A stretch of 64,000 nt of DNA from JAJCYL01 sp963664285. GTDB lineage: Bacteria; Bacteroidota; Bacteroidia; Cytophagales; Cyclobacteriaceae. Shown piece by piece: positions 57,009 to 64,000 of this stretch (positions are counted from its first letter, which is position 1; every line of letters starts with the position of its first letter). The notes below the pieces were generated by a model. The model was not told the origin of the DNA, did no database searches, and saw nothing but the letters and a program-made list of their open reading frames with translations. A program made the position numbers and the translations under genes. Location: the NCBI GenBank assembly GCA_963664285.2, contig CAXXNX010000060.1, positions 37,229 through 101,228 of the forward strand. The letters run 5' to 3'.

Positions 57009-58529
57009 ATGAAAAGAAATTCGATACTTATACAACTCTTAATATTCATTGCGATAGTGGTAGTGGTCAACCTTATTGCTGATAACCTGTTCTTCAGACT
57101 TGATTTTACAGCTGATGGAAGATATACCCTTAGTAGAGCCACTAAGGATCTGCTTAACGATTTGGACGATGTTGTTACCGTTAAAGCATATTTTTCGGAA
57201 GAGCTACCTACGCAATTACTAAGTAATCGCAAAGATTTTCAAGACCTTCTTATTGAATATGAAAACAGAAGTGATGGGAACCTGGTGTATGAGTTCATTA
57301 ATCCCAATGAAAATGATCTGACTGAAACGCAGGCACAACAAGAGGGTATTAGCCCTGTAATCATTAATGTAACTGAGAGAGATCAGGTGCAGCAGATGAG
57401 AGCCTATATGGGGGCGATCATAGAAATGGGAGACCGGAAGGAGATCATCCCGGTTATTCAACCGGGCGCAGCAATGGAATACGATTTAACTACATCATTG
57501 AAGAAGATTACCATTCAGGATAAACCTAAAGTTGCTTTTCTGCAAGGACATGGTGAGCCGTCAATGAATGCCACCGTCCAACTCATACAACAGTTGATTG
57601 TACTTTATGATGTAGAACCTTTGACCCTAAGCGACTCCAGTGGGGTACCCTCCTATTACAGGGCATTGGTAATCATTGATCCCAAAGATACCATTTCTTA
57701 CCGTGATTTCAGCTTAATCGATAATTACATAGACCAGGGAGGTAGCGTTTTCATATCATTCTCAGCAGTAAAAGGGGATATGAGAACCCGATATCTGCAA
57801 CGAAGTGCAGATATCGGGTTAAGGAGATGGCTCCAGAATAAAGGCATTACCATTGGTGATAATTTTGTTGTAGACGCGGCAAGTGCTTCGGTTTCTGTAC
57901 GACAACAACAGGGTCCATTTGTATTTAATGCCCAGGTTCAATTCCCTTACTTCCCAATAGTCCAGGAATTTCCTGAGCATCCGATTTCAGAAGGACTGGA
58001 ATCGCTCTTGTTGCCCTTTGTAACCAATATTATTATCAACAATTCCGATACCTCCCTTAATGTTATACCATTAGCTCTTAGCTCGGCTAATTCTGGTCTT
58101 ATATCACCAGGCAGGTCAATTGACATCAATAAAAAATGGAATGAAGGTAATTTTCCATTACAAAACAAAATTTTAGCTGTTGCGGTGGAAGGAAAAATGG
58201 GAAATAACCCCAATGCCAGATTGGTAGTGGTGCCCAATGGTCAGTTCATCGTGAATGGTGAACTCGAACAAGGTCAGCAGCAATTAAATCAGGACAATGT
58301 AAACTTTGCCTCAAATTCAATCGATTGGCTGTCGGATGATACCGGTTTGGTAGACCTTCGTACCAAGGGAGTCACATCCCGGCCATTGGAGGTAGTTGAA
58401 GAAAGTACCAGGAATATGCTAAAATACGGTAATGTATTTATTCCCATCTTACTTATCCTGATTTATGCATTCCTCAGAAAACAAGCTAATAACAAGCGCA
58501 AGCAAGATTGGATGCAGGGAAAATATTAA
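57009..58529 (+). CDS. gldG: Gliding-motility ABC transporter accessory protein GldG
   Basis: 506 aa, complete. N-terminal membrane anchor (SILIQLLIFIAIVVVVNLIA), followed by a periplasmic region with FRLDFTADGRYTLSRATKDL, PKVAFLQGHGEPSMN, ALVIIDPKDTISYRDFSLID and NYIDQGGSVFISFS (ABC_transp_aux/GldG-type domain). A C-terminal helix (YGNVFIPILLILIYAFLRKQ) closes it. The two segments copied into gldA lie at residues about 130-140 and 159-178. It overlaps nothing and is followed at once by the DUF4340 gene. Confidence 0.92.
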   Translation: MKRNSILIQLLIFIAIVVVVNLIADNLFFRLDFTADGRYTLSRATKDLLNDLDDVVTVKAYFSEELPTQLLSNRKDFQDLLIEYENRSDGNLVYEFINPNENDLTETQAQQEGISPVIINVTERDQVQQMRAYMGAIIEMGDRKEIIPVIQPGAAMEYDLTTSLKKITIQDKPKVAFLQGHGEPSMNATVQLIQQLIVLYDVEPLTLSDSSGVPSYYRALVIIDPKDTISYRDFSLIDNYIDQGGSVFISFSAVKGDMRTRYLQRSADIGLRRWLQNKGITIGDNFVVDAASASVSVRQQQGPFVFNAQVQFPYFPIVQEFPEHPISEGLESLLLPFVTNIIINNSDTSLNVIPLALSSANSGLISPGRSIDINKKWNEGNFPLQNKILAVAVEGKMGNNPNARLVVVPNGQFIVNGELEQGQQQLNQDNVNFASNSIDWLSDDTGLVDLRTKGVTSRPLEVVEESTRNMLKYGNVFIPILLILIYAFLRKQANNKRKQDWMQGKY

Positions 58530-58553
58530 TGGTTGATAACTAAAATCCAGGCA

Positions 58554-59440
58554 ATGTTGAAAAGAATCTCTAATAAAAAACTCATATTAGTACTAGGTGG
58601 ATTAGTAGCCCTCTATTTTGTAATTGATTATACAGGCGGGAAAAACAGAAGCAAGTCATTTCGATCAACACTGGTTGATATTGATACTGCTAAAGTATCT
58701 GCCCTGGAAATTGAAAAGCAAGGCAATTTCTTAAGAATTACTCGTACAGGTAGTAGCAACTGGGAACTGGAACTTAAAAATGGTAAAAAAGTAACCGCCA
58801 AAGCTTCAAATGTGAAAAGCGCTTTACTTAATCTTATTGGAATCAAGCCAAGTCGGCTAGCATCCAAAGATCCATCCAAATGGAAGGATTACCAGGTGGA
58901 TTCGGCAGGGGAACCCGGGTCAAAGTGTTTCATGCTGATGATAAAGCCCTGGACATCATTCTCGGACGATTTGGTGTTAAAGATCAGCGCTCTTACCACA
59001 CATTTGTGAGACTCGAAGAAGACAATGAGGTATATACAGTTGACAATTTCATGGGTATCGCTTTTTCGTCAGATGCCACAAGTTTTAGAGAGCAAATTTT
59101 CTTCCGAATAAAGAAAGACTCTATTCAAATCATTAATTTCGACTACCCCGACACTGCATTTACATTAACTAAGAACGCAGATATGTGGCTGGTTGATGGA
59201 GAGCCATCAGACTCTACCAACACAGCTGAATTTATTAATAAATTGTCATACACCACTAGCAAGGAATTCGTGGGCGATGTCGACGATTTTGGTCAACCGG
59301 TATTTAACATGACAATTATTGCCAATGGTGAAGATGATCTTGTACTCACAGGATATGAGGTTATTGGTAAAAATTTAATACTTAATTCTTCACTCAACCC
59401 GACTGCCTACTTCGAGGACCAAACATTAGGGCGTCTTTGA
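58554..59440 (+). pseudogene. DUF4340 protein of the gld operon, frameshifted and 3'-truncated by IS1182-like element
   Basis: N-terminal membrane helix (LILVLGGLVALYFVIDYTGG) followed by a secreted beta-rich DUF4340 domain: SFRSTLVDIDTAKVSALEIE, then LLNLIGIKPSRLASKDPSKW. Near 58905 the frame changes (GGCAGGGGAACC should probably read GGCAGGAACC) and continues FHADDKALDIILGRFGVKDQ, YTVDNFMGIAFSSDATSFRE and NLILNSSLNPTAYFEDQTL. The last codons GRL and the stop are read from the IS. The lost tail, LVDKFLKGKGYFLENGTSD, sits beyond the IS at 61134-61196. DUF4340 proteins commonly accompany GldG-like transporters. Confidence 0.8.
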
Positions 59441-59490
59441 ATAAATTAAGATTCTGATAATCAAAGAGTTAAAAGAGGTTTGAAAGGATA

Positions 59491-59537
59491 AAGAACCCCG
59501 AAATCGGCCGAATAGGGCTTTTTCCGGGGTTTTTGTT
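59491..59537 (+). terminator. Hairpin with T tract near the left end of the IS1182-like element
   Basis: AACCCCGAAATCGGCC...GGCTTTTTCCGGGGTTTTT: a long stem followed by T residues, placed before the transposase gene. It would end transcripts entering from the gld operon and so limit transposase expression by read-through. The left copy has the same structure with a perfect TTTCGGGG arm. Confidence 0.6.
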
Positions 59538-59581
59538 TTGCTAGATTGTGGTGTAGAACACATCTAACACCACAAATTAGA

Positions 59582-60928
59582 ATGCAAAAAAGGCTTTTCC
59601 AACCCGAATATGGTTTAACTCCAAAATGGTATTTGTTTAAGAGCAGTAAATTGGGTGCAGTTTATGATAGTCTACCGTGGAATCAGTTAGCGGACTGCCT
59701 GCCTGAAGAAAATAACGGACCTGGTGCTCCCCGGTGGTTTTCCTCAAAAGGGATGTTTGCGCTGATGTTTCTTAAGTCCTACCTGAGTATCAGTGATGAG
59801 AAACTAATAGAACGCTTTAACTCCGATTGGAGCCTACAGTTGTTCTGTGGCAAAATATTATCAGACACAGAGAAGATTCGAGACAATGCTATCGTAAGCC
59901 GCATCCGCAGTTATCTGGCTGAGTATACAGACTGGCAACAGCTCCAACAAATATTGATCGAACATTGGAAAAGAGACATGAATAATACCCATGTGCTTTT
60001 AATGGACGCTACCTGTTATGAGAGTTATATCCGTTTTCCTACTGATGTAAAGCTGTTATGGGAATGCTGCCATTGGGTGTTTGAAAAGCAATTGTTCCGA
60101 TGGTGTAAAGTAGTGAGAAAGAAAAGGCCTCGCTCCAAATATGTTGAACAAAAGCGCAGACAACGCGATTATGAGAAAAGACGCAGGAAGACCTATAAAG
60201 AAGGACGTAAGCGTAAAAAAGCCCTGTTGTATCTGCTACACAAGGGGTTGATCCAACTTCAACAAGTTCTCAACGATGCTAAACTGCCACTGCTTAATGA
60301 GCAGGAAAGAGATTACCTGAGAACCATCAAAAAAGTACTTGAACAACAGCAGTTCCTACAAACCCACCCGGCCAAAGAGTTAAAAAACCGCATCGGATCA
60401 TTGGCAAAACCCTATGTCAGGCCGATAGTCAGGGGAAAAGAGAACAAAAGAGTTGAGTTTGGCATGAAGGTACATATGCTGCAAGTGGATGGGATCTGCA
60501 TGATTGAGTGTATGAATTTCAACGCTTTCAATGAATCCACCCGGCTCAAGATTAGTACTGTAAAGCACAAACGACACTTTGGAGCACTTAATCAATTGGG
60601 AGCTGACCTGATCTATGCCACAAATGCCAATCGAAGATTTTGCACCAAAAAGAAAATCTTCACTTGCTTTCCTAAGAAAGGCCCCCAACCTCTTACTAAA
60701 CAAGACAGTCGGCTCAGTGGACTCATCGCCAATCAAAGGGCTACAGTGATGGAAGGCAGCTTCAGTGACCACAAAACTCATTACGGGACCAACAGGATTA
60801 AAGTTAAAGGAGAGAAAAATGAAAGACTGTTTGTCTTTTTTGCTGTGATGACCGCTAACGCAGTAAAAATTAGTAAAAGAAAACTATTGCTAAATACAGT
60901 TGATCCACCATTCCAACAGGCCGCATAA
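59582..60928 (+). CDS. IS1182/IS5-like transposase (right copy)
   Basis: 448 aa from ATG 59582 (MQKRLFQPEYGLTPKW). Differs from the left copy at two visible residues: GKILSDT for GKMLSDT, and EGSFSDHKT for EGSFGDHKT beside the catalytic Glu. Complete; potentially active. Confidence 0.9.
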   Translation: MQKRLFQPEYGLTPKWYLFKSSKLGAVYDSLPWNQLADCLPEENNGPGAPRWFSSKGMFALMFLKSYLSISDEKLIERFNSDWSLQLFCGKILSDTEKIRDNAIVSRIRSYLAEYTDWQQLQQILIEHWKRDMNNTHVLLMDATCYESYIRFPTDVKLLWECCHWVFEKQLFRWCKVVRKKRPRSKYVEQKRRQRDYEKRRRKTYKEGRKRKKALLYLLHKGLIQLQQVLNDAKLPLLNEQERDYLRTIKKVLEQQQFLQTHPAKELKNRIGSLAKPYVRPIVRGKENKRVEFGMKVHMLQVDGICMIECMNFNAFNESTRLKISTVKHKRHFGALNQLGADLIYATNANRRFCTKKKIFTCFPKKGPQPLTKQDSRLSGLIANQRATVMEGSFSDHKTHYGTNRIKVKGEKNERLFVFFAVMTANAVKISKRKLLLNTVDPPFQQAA

Positions 60929-61208
60929 CTAAAAAACAAAAGTCGTTTTCTACTTCAAAGGAAGCACTATGTCTATACACCAAAAACGCACTTTCAAACT
61001 CTATTTTGTAACAAAAATTGTACTCTTTCAAGAGCAGGTAATCAGTATGATGATCAATCTCTCCTCTATTGAAAATCCTGATCCCATTTTTAACCCCTCT
61101 TTCTTCTCGCTGAACTAATTTTCAAGGACGCCCACATTAGTCGATAAGTTCCTTAAAGGTAAAGGTTACTTCCTGGAGAATGGTACCTCTGATTGAGTTA
61201 ACAGCTCT

Positions 61209-62099
61209 TCAGATGCTTTCAAATTTTGCCCATTTTTCATCAACATAAATGGAATCGGTTGACAAACCGTTTTTTTCAACTGATGTGCAGTAGTGATTCC
61301 ACAGACCATCATCCCCGATCTCAATTTTGAAGATATATTCTCCTCCGACTGTTGGATTGCCTGTTGGGTACCTCATTTGTATTTGTTCCCTGTAGTCGTT
61401 GTCTCCGTTATATGTGTAGGTTCCGGAGCCGACGCCACTTACCTGGTCACCCTCATCATTATACTGTATCCAGATGAAATGACTAGGCGTAATTAACTTT
61501 AAATAATTGACAAAATCAGGATAACTGAATGCCGGCTCATTAGGAGCATTTCTCAGCTCTACCAGTTTCCAGGTGCCCACTAAATTGTCACTATCCGCTG
61601 TTTTTTCTACTTTTTGCCATATTTCATCAATCTTGTTAGAATCCACAATAACCATCTGGGCCAACTCCGGATCGAACTCAATTTCCTTGATGAAACCAGT
61701 ATGGTACCACTCACCGTCTTTAAAATCTGCTGTGAAATTGATAGCTTGTCCCAGAATTCCGGCCTCAAGGGGCATAAAAAACTCAATATGTTCCACATAA
61801 CTACTGCCATCATAGTTATAGGTGCCACCTCCTGTACCTAGTAGAACATCGTTCTTTTTATCATATTGGATCCATGTGAAATGGGTTTCGGTCAAATTCT
61901 TATTATAAATCATTGTATCCGATGGCATAACCAACTCTGGCTCACTACTACCTTCCGTATAAATACGTTGTTTAAGTTGCCATGTCCCAACTAGCCTTTC
62001 AGGAGCCTGATTCTCAAGAGCTTCTTCCTTTTTCTCCGTTCCACAACTGAAAAGAAGACCACAAAAGATTAAAATAGTAAGATTACGAAGGTTTGTCAT
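61209..62099 (-). CDS. Lipoprotein with two lipocalin-like repeats (right-arm copy)
   Basis: Identical protein to 45747-46637 (lipobox LLFSC; LVGTW repeats at the start of each domain). It lies in opposite orientation and convergent to the truncated DUF4340 gene. The antisense-frame translations also match between the arms, so the DNA is essentially identical. Confidence 0.85.
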   Translation of the reverse strand: MTNLRNLTILIFCGLLFSCGTEKKEEALENQAPERLVGTWQLKQRIYTEGSSEPELVMPSDTMIYNKNLTETHFTWIQYDKKNDVLLGTGGGTYNYDGSSYVEHIEFFMPLEAGILGQAINFTADFKDGEWYHTGFIKEIEFDPELAQMVIVDSNKIDEIWQKVEKTADSDNLVGTWKLVELRNAPNEPAFSYPDFVNYLKLITPSHFIWIQYNDEGDQVSGVGSGTYTYNGDNDYREQIQMRYPTGNPTVGGEYIFKIEIGDDGLWNHYCTSVEKNGLSTDSIYVDEKWAKFESI

Positions 62100-62556
62100 G
62101 ATATACAGTTTGGTCGAAAATTAATCCGTAATATCAAATAATTTAGGCAAAAATTAGAGGAAATCCCAAAATCCTAATGCAGAAGCTTAAAAACCAATTC
62201 TTTAAGCAATTGCTTCTCGCTCAAATTAAATGTTGTTACCCCTTTAGCGCTCAGATCAGCATTTCTCAGATGATGGATATTGCCAATAACCTTAGGCAAT
62301 GAATAGTGCCGACCGGCCTGAATATATTCTCTCACAAAATAAGGACTGACTCTCAGCTTGGAGGCTATTGTGCTATCAGATTGGTCCTTTAAATGGTGAA
62401 GAATGAGCAACTTACTAAAGAATGAGTATAACACGGAGATAACCGGTAAAACAGGGTTAGCTTTAGGATTTTCACCAAAGTAGTTTACAATTTGATTGGC
62501 CTTCAGAATATCTTTTGTTGCTACGGCCCTCTGTAGTTCAAATGAATTATAGTCTT

Positions 62557-63582
62557 TTGAAGTAGGCATTTAATAAATACAAATCATTTTATAAGGACAA
62601 GGTTTATGATTCACCATTCTGTCCAACAGATTATCAAATATTCCTTCTTTCATCTGACTGCGGTTAAACCTATAACAATATTGGTCAATGTATGCCTGAA
62701 GGTTATCTACGGAATGATGGATACCTCTAAGCCAGGCCTTGAACATCATAATTGTCCTGTGTAAGTCTGGGAAGTTCTTACCCTTCTTTCCACTATCGGT
62801 TTGAACCAGGAGGCTGTATTTATTTTTTAAGGGCATGTATCCCCTCCACTTATCGGTTTTGATGTTAGCCCGACAGGATATATGATCTTCGAAAAAAGGC
62901 TTTAGCTGCCTGGTACCTGCGTTGTCAATTATCCTGGCATACATTCGGCTAACTCCTCTGCCTTTCTTCTCAATTGCAACTAAAACCTGCCTTTTTCGGT
63001 TATTCTGACGCCCTACAACACCTTCTTCCTGTTCTCCTACTACCGTTTCATCGACTTCTACTTTGCCCATTAGCGGGTATTTGCCACTGCTGGCCATTGC
63101 TTTCATAACCTTGTGTTGGAACAGCCAGCAGGTTTTTTGGCGCAACCCCAGTTTTCGGCTCAGTTCAGTAGAAGCAATTCCTTTTTTATTTGTACTCATG
63201 TAGTAAACAATATAAAAAGCCTTTAAAAGTGGGAATTTAACCTTGTGGAATAGGGTGCTACTAGTGGGAGTAGCCTGATACTTGCATTTAGTGCATTGCC
63301 GTGTATGCTGCAGCTTCCCACCGCAATACCGGTCATGGCCACACCTCTCACATTTAAACCCTTTGGGCCATTTCAATTCGGCCAGGTATTCTTGGCAACT
63401 GTCGTTATCGGGGAATTTCTCCTGAAACTCGAAAAGTGTTAGACTTTCATACTTTTTCTCCATATCTTGAAATTTAACTTTTACTCTCAATTGATATTAA
63501 TATACTGAATATCAGTGACTTAACAAAGTATTTCAAGCTGTTTTTAGAGTCAAAATCATTATTTATTATATGCCTATTTCAA
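62557..63582 (-). mobile_element. Second IS1595-type element, inserted in holA copy 2 (1,026 bp)
   Basis: Perfect 8-bp target duplication ATAGTCTT (62549-62556 and 63583-63590). Inverted repeats TTGAAGTAGGCATTTAATAA and TTGAAATAGGCATATAATAA. It belongs to a different subgroup from the element at 51132. Confidence 0.93.
62570..63463 (-). CDS. IS1595-family (ISXO2-like) transposase
   Basis: 297 aa from the ATG at 63463 (MEKKYESLTLFEFQEKFPDN); an in-frame ATG at 63490 would add nine residues. Zinc ribbon CERCGHDRYCGG and CTKCKYQ. Catalytic domain: KVEVDETVVGEQEEG, NIKTDKWRGYMPL, then FKAWLRGIHHSVDNLQAYID and YRFNRSQMKEGIFDNLLDRM. Complete, typical length. Confidence 0.93.
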   Translation of the reverse strand: MEKKYESLTLFEFQEKFPDNDSCQEYLAELKWPKGFKCERCGHDRYCGGKLQHTRQCTKCKYQATPTSSTLFHKVKFPLLKAFYIVYYMSTNKKGIASTELSRKLGLRQKTCWLFQHKVMKAMASSGKYPLMGKVEVDETVVGEQEEGVVGRQNNRKRQVLVAIEKKGRGVSRMYARIIDNAGTRQLKPFFEDHISCRANIKTDKWRGYMPLKNKYSLLVQTDSGKKGKNFPDLHRTIMMFKAWLRGIHHSVDNLQAYIDQYCYRFNRSQMKEGIFDNLLDRMVNHKPCPYKMICIY

Positions 63583-64000
63583 ATAGTCTTTATTAATTCC
63601 AACATATTTATCCACCAATTGAGGTGTAATAGTTACTTTTTCTCTAAAGTTGATGAGAATCTTATCGATCTCATTCGTAAGGCGCTGCAGGTTGCTCCCT
63701 ATTGATTCCGCGAAGCATATAGGCTGCTTTGTTATCTATGGAATGACCACGTTGAGTTAGGTATTTCTTAGTCCAATCGGATATTTGATTATCATATAAT
63801 CTTTTTGACTCAACCACAACTGCTTTCTTATCCAAAGTTTTCCAAATCTTCTTGCGTTTGTCGAAGGTTTTGTTCTTATAACCAATTACTAAAATGGTAG
63901 ACTCCAATGGCTGATTGAGGTATTCTTCTAATAAATTCTGACCATCCTCCTTATTGATGTCATTAATTTCCTGTGCTTCCTTTACAATGACAGTTTGTCG

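Larger units (their letters stand above)
59429..61133 (+). mobile_element. IS1182/IS5-like element, right copy (1,705 bp)
   Basis: Ends GGGCGTCTTTGAA and (reverse-complemented) GGGCGTCCTTGAA. Perfect 6-bp duplication ACATTA (59423-59428 and 61134-61139). Removing the element and one ACATTA restores the DUF4340 frame across the junction (YFEDQTLVDKF). This is therefore the original insertion site. Confidence 0.92.
61134..64000. repeat. Right arm of a large inverted duplication (left arm 44881-46712)
   Basis: Apart from the inserted IS1595, the sequence from the IS1182 boundary to the window end is the reverse complement of 44881-46712. The arm continues past 64000. The IS1182-like element is also shared (1,705 bp), so the visible duplicated unit is at least about 3.5 kb. 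Differences are concentrated in holA: one inserted A (CGAAGCAT for CGAGCAT), one substitution (AGTCCAATCGG for AGCCCAATCGG), and the IS1595 insertion. Confidence 0.93.
62174..64000 (-). pseudogene. holA: Second holA copy, interrupted and frameshifted, running off the window end
   Basis: The C-terminal part (62556-62174) reads KDYNSFELQRAVATKD to the stop. The upstream part (64000-63583) resumes beyond the IS1595 insertion and carries an extra A near 63714, changing MLAESIGSNLQRL to MLRGINREQPAAP. It corresponds to codon 78 onward of the intact gene at 44650; the rest is outside the window. Not functional as written. Confidence 0.92.

Noticed and set aside
46713..61133. Composite transposon formed by two IS1182-like elements around rpoD and gld
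   Set aside because: The two copies are inverted, but target duplications do not match at the outer edges, and the right copy has its own ACATTA duplication, so it is an independent insertion.

Overview
The window is a stretch of a Bacteroidota chromosome, most likely from the Cytophagales or a related gliding, marine-type lineage. The evidence is a type IX secretion C-terminal domain, a FecR/DUF4974 anti-sigma protein, a FISUMP-domain protein, gldA-gldF-gldG, a short (288 aa) primary sigma factor without region 1.1, a fused E1 alpha/beta dehydrogenase, a planctomycete-type cytochrome/DUF1501 gene set, and a promoter of the TTG-N19-TAnnTTTG type ahead of pckA. The order-level placement is inference. 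I see no rRNA, tRNA or CRISPR array.

The dominant feature is insertion-sequence load. There are seven copies of one 1,621-bp IS1380-family element (four with an intact transposase), two IS630, two IS1182/IS5-like, one complete and one cut copy of one IS1595-type element plus a second IS1595-type element, one IS30 and two IS200-like elements. Target-site duplications can be read for many of them: TTAA for IS1380, TA for IS630, 8 bp for IS1595, ACATTA for the IS1182-like element, AGT for IS30. Several copies are nested. At 46713-52369 an IS1182-like element contains an IS1380, which itself contains an IS630 and an IS1595.

Layout. 1-7669: secreted LTD/T9SS protein and TPR protein, a MocR regulator, FecR, XdhC and an amidohydrolase cut by IS1380. 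7670-10665: an IS1380 with a decayed IS1380 inside it. 10666-22345: a cut DUF5916 gene, a lipoprotein amidohydrolase, E1 dehydrogenase, Na+ symporter, small secreted proteins, DoxX, IS200, then remnants (radical SAM, FtsX, serine hydrolase). 22346-26291: IS1595 remnant, IS1380, cut ECF sigma factor, IS630. 26292-30299: aldo/keto reductase, IS200 remnant, SulP. 30300-35120: a molybdopterin oxidoreductase split by IS1380 and fused to a ligase remnant, then another IS1380. 35121-40396: a decayed cytochrome/DUF1549-DUF1553/DUF1501 cluster and an MFS stub. 40397-46712: IS1380, small secreted protein, pckA, holA, lipoprotein. 46713-52369: the nested IS stack. 52370-55177: malQ fragment, rpoD, IS30. 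55178-64000: gldA-gldF-gldG-DUF4340, IS1182-like, then an inverted second copy of the lipoprotein and holA; this holA is broken by an IS1595.

Two observations stand out. First, gldA carries two collinear patches of sequence from gldG, about 1.7 kb downstream, which replace its Walker-B/D-loop region. Second, holA plus the lipoprotein gene lie in two inverted arms joined to IS1182-like copies; the ACATTA duplication and the severed DUF4340 reading frame show which junction is ancestral. Many single-copy genes, including core ones (pckA, E1), carry 1-2 nt frameshifts, often in homopolymers. Either the genome is decaying under IS pressure or the unique sequence is under-polished. The sequence alone cannot decide, so both readings are kept open.
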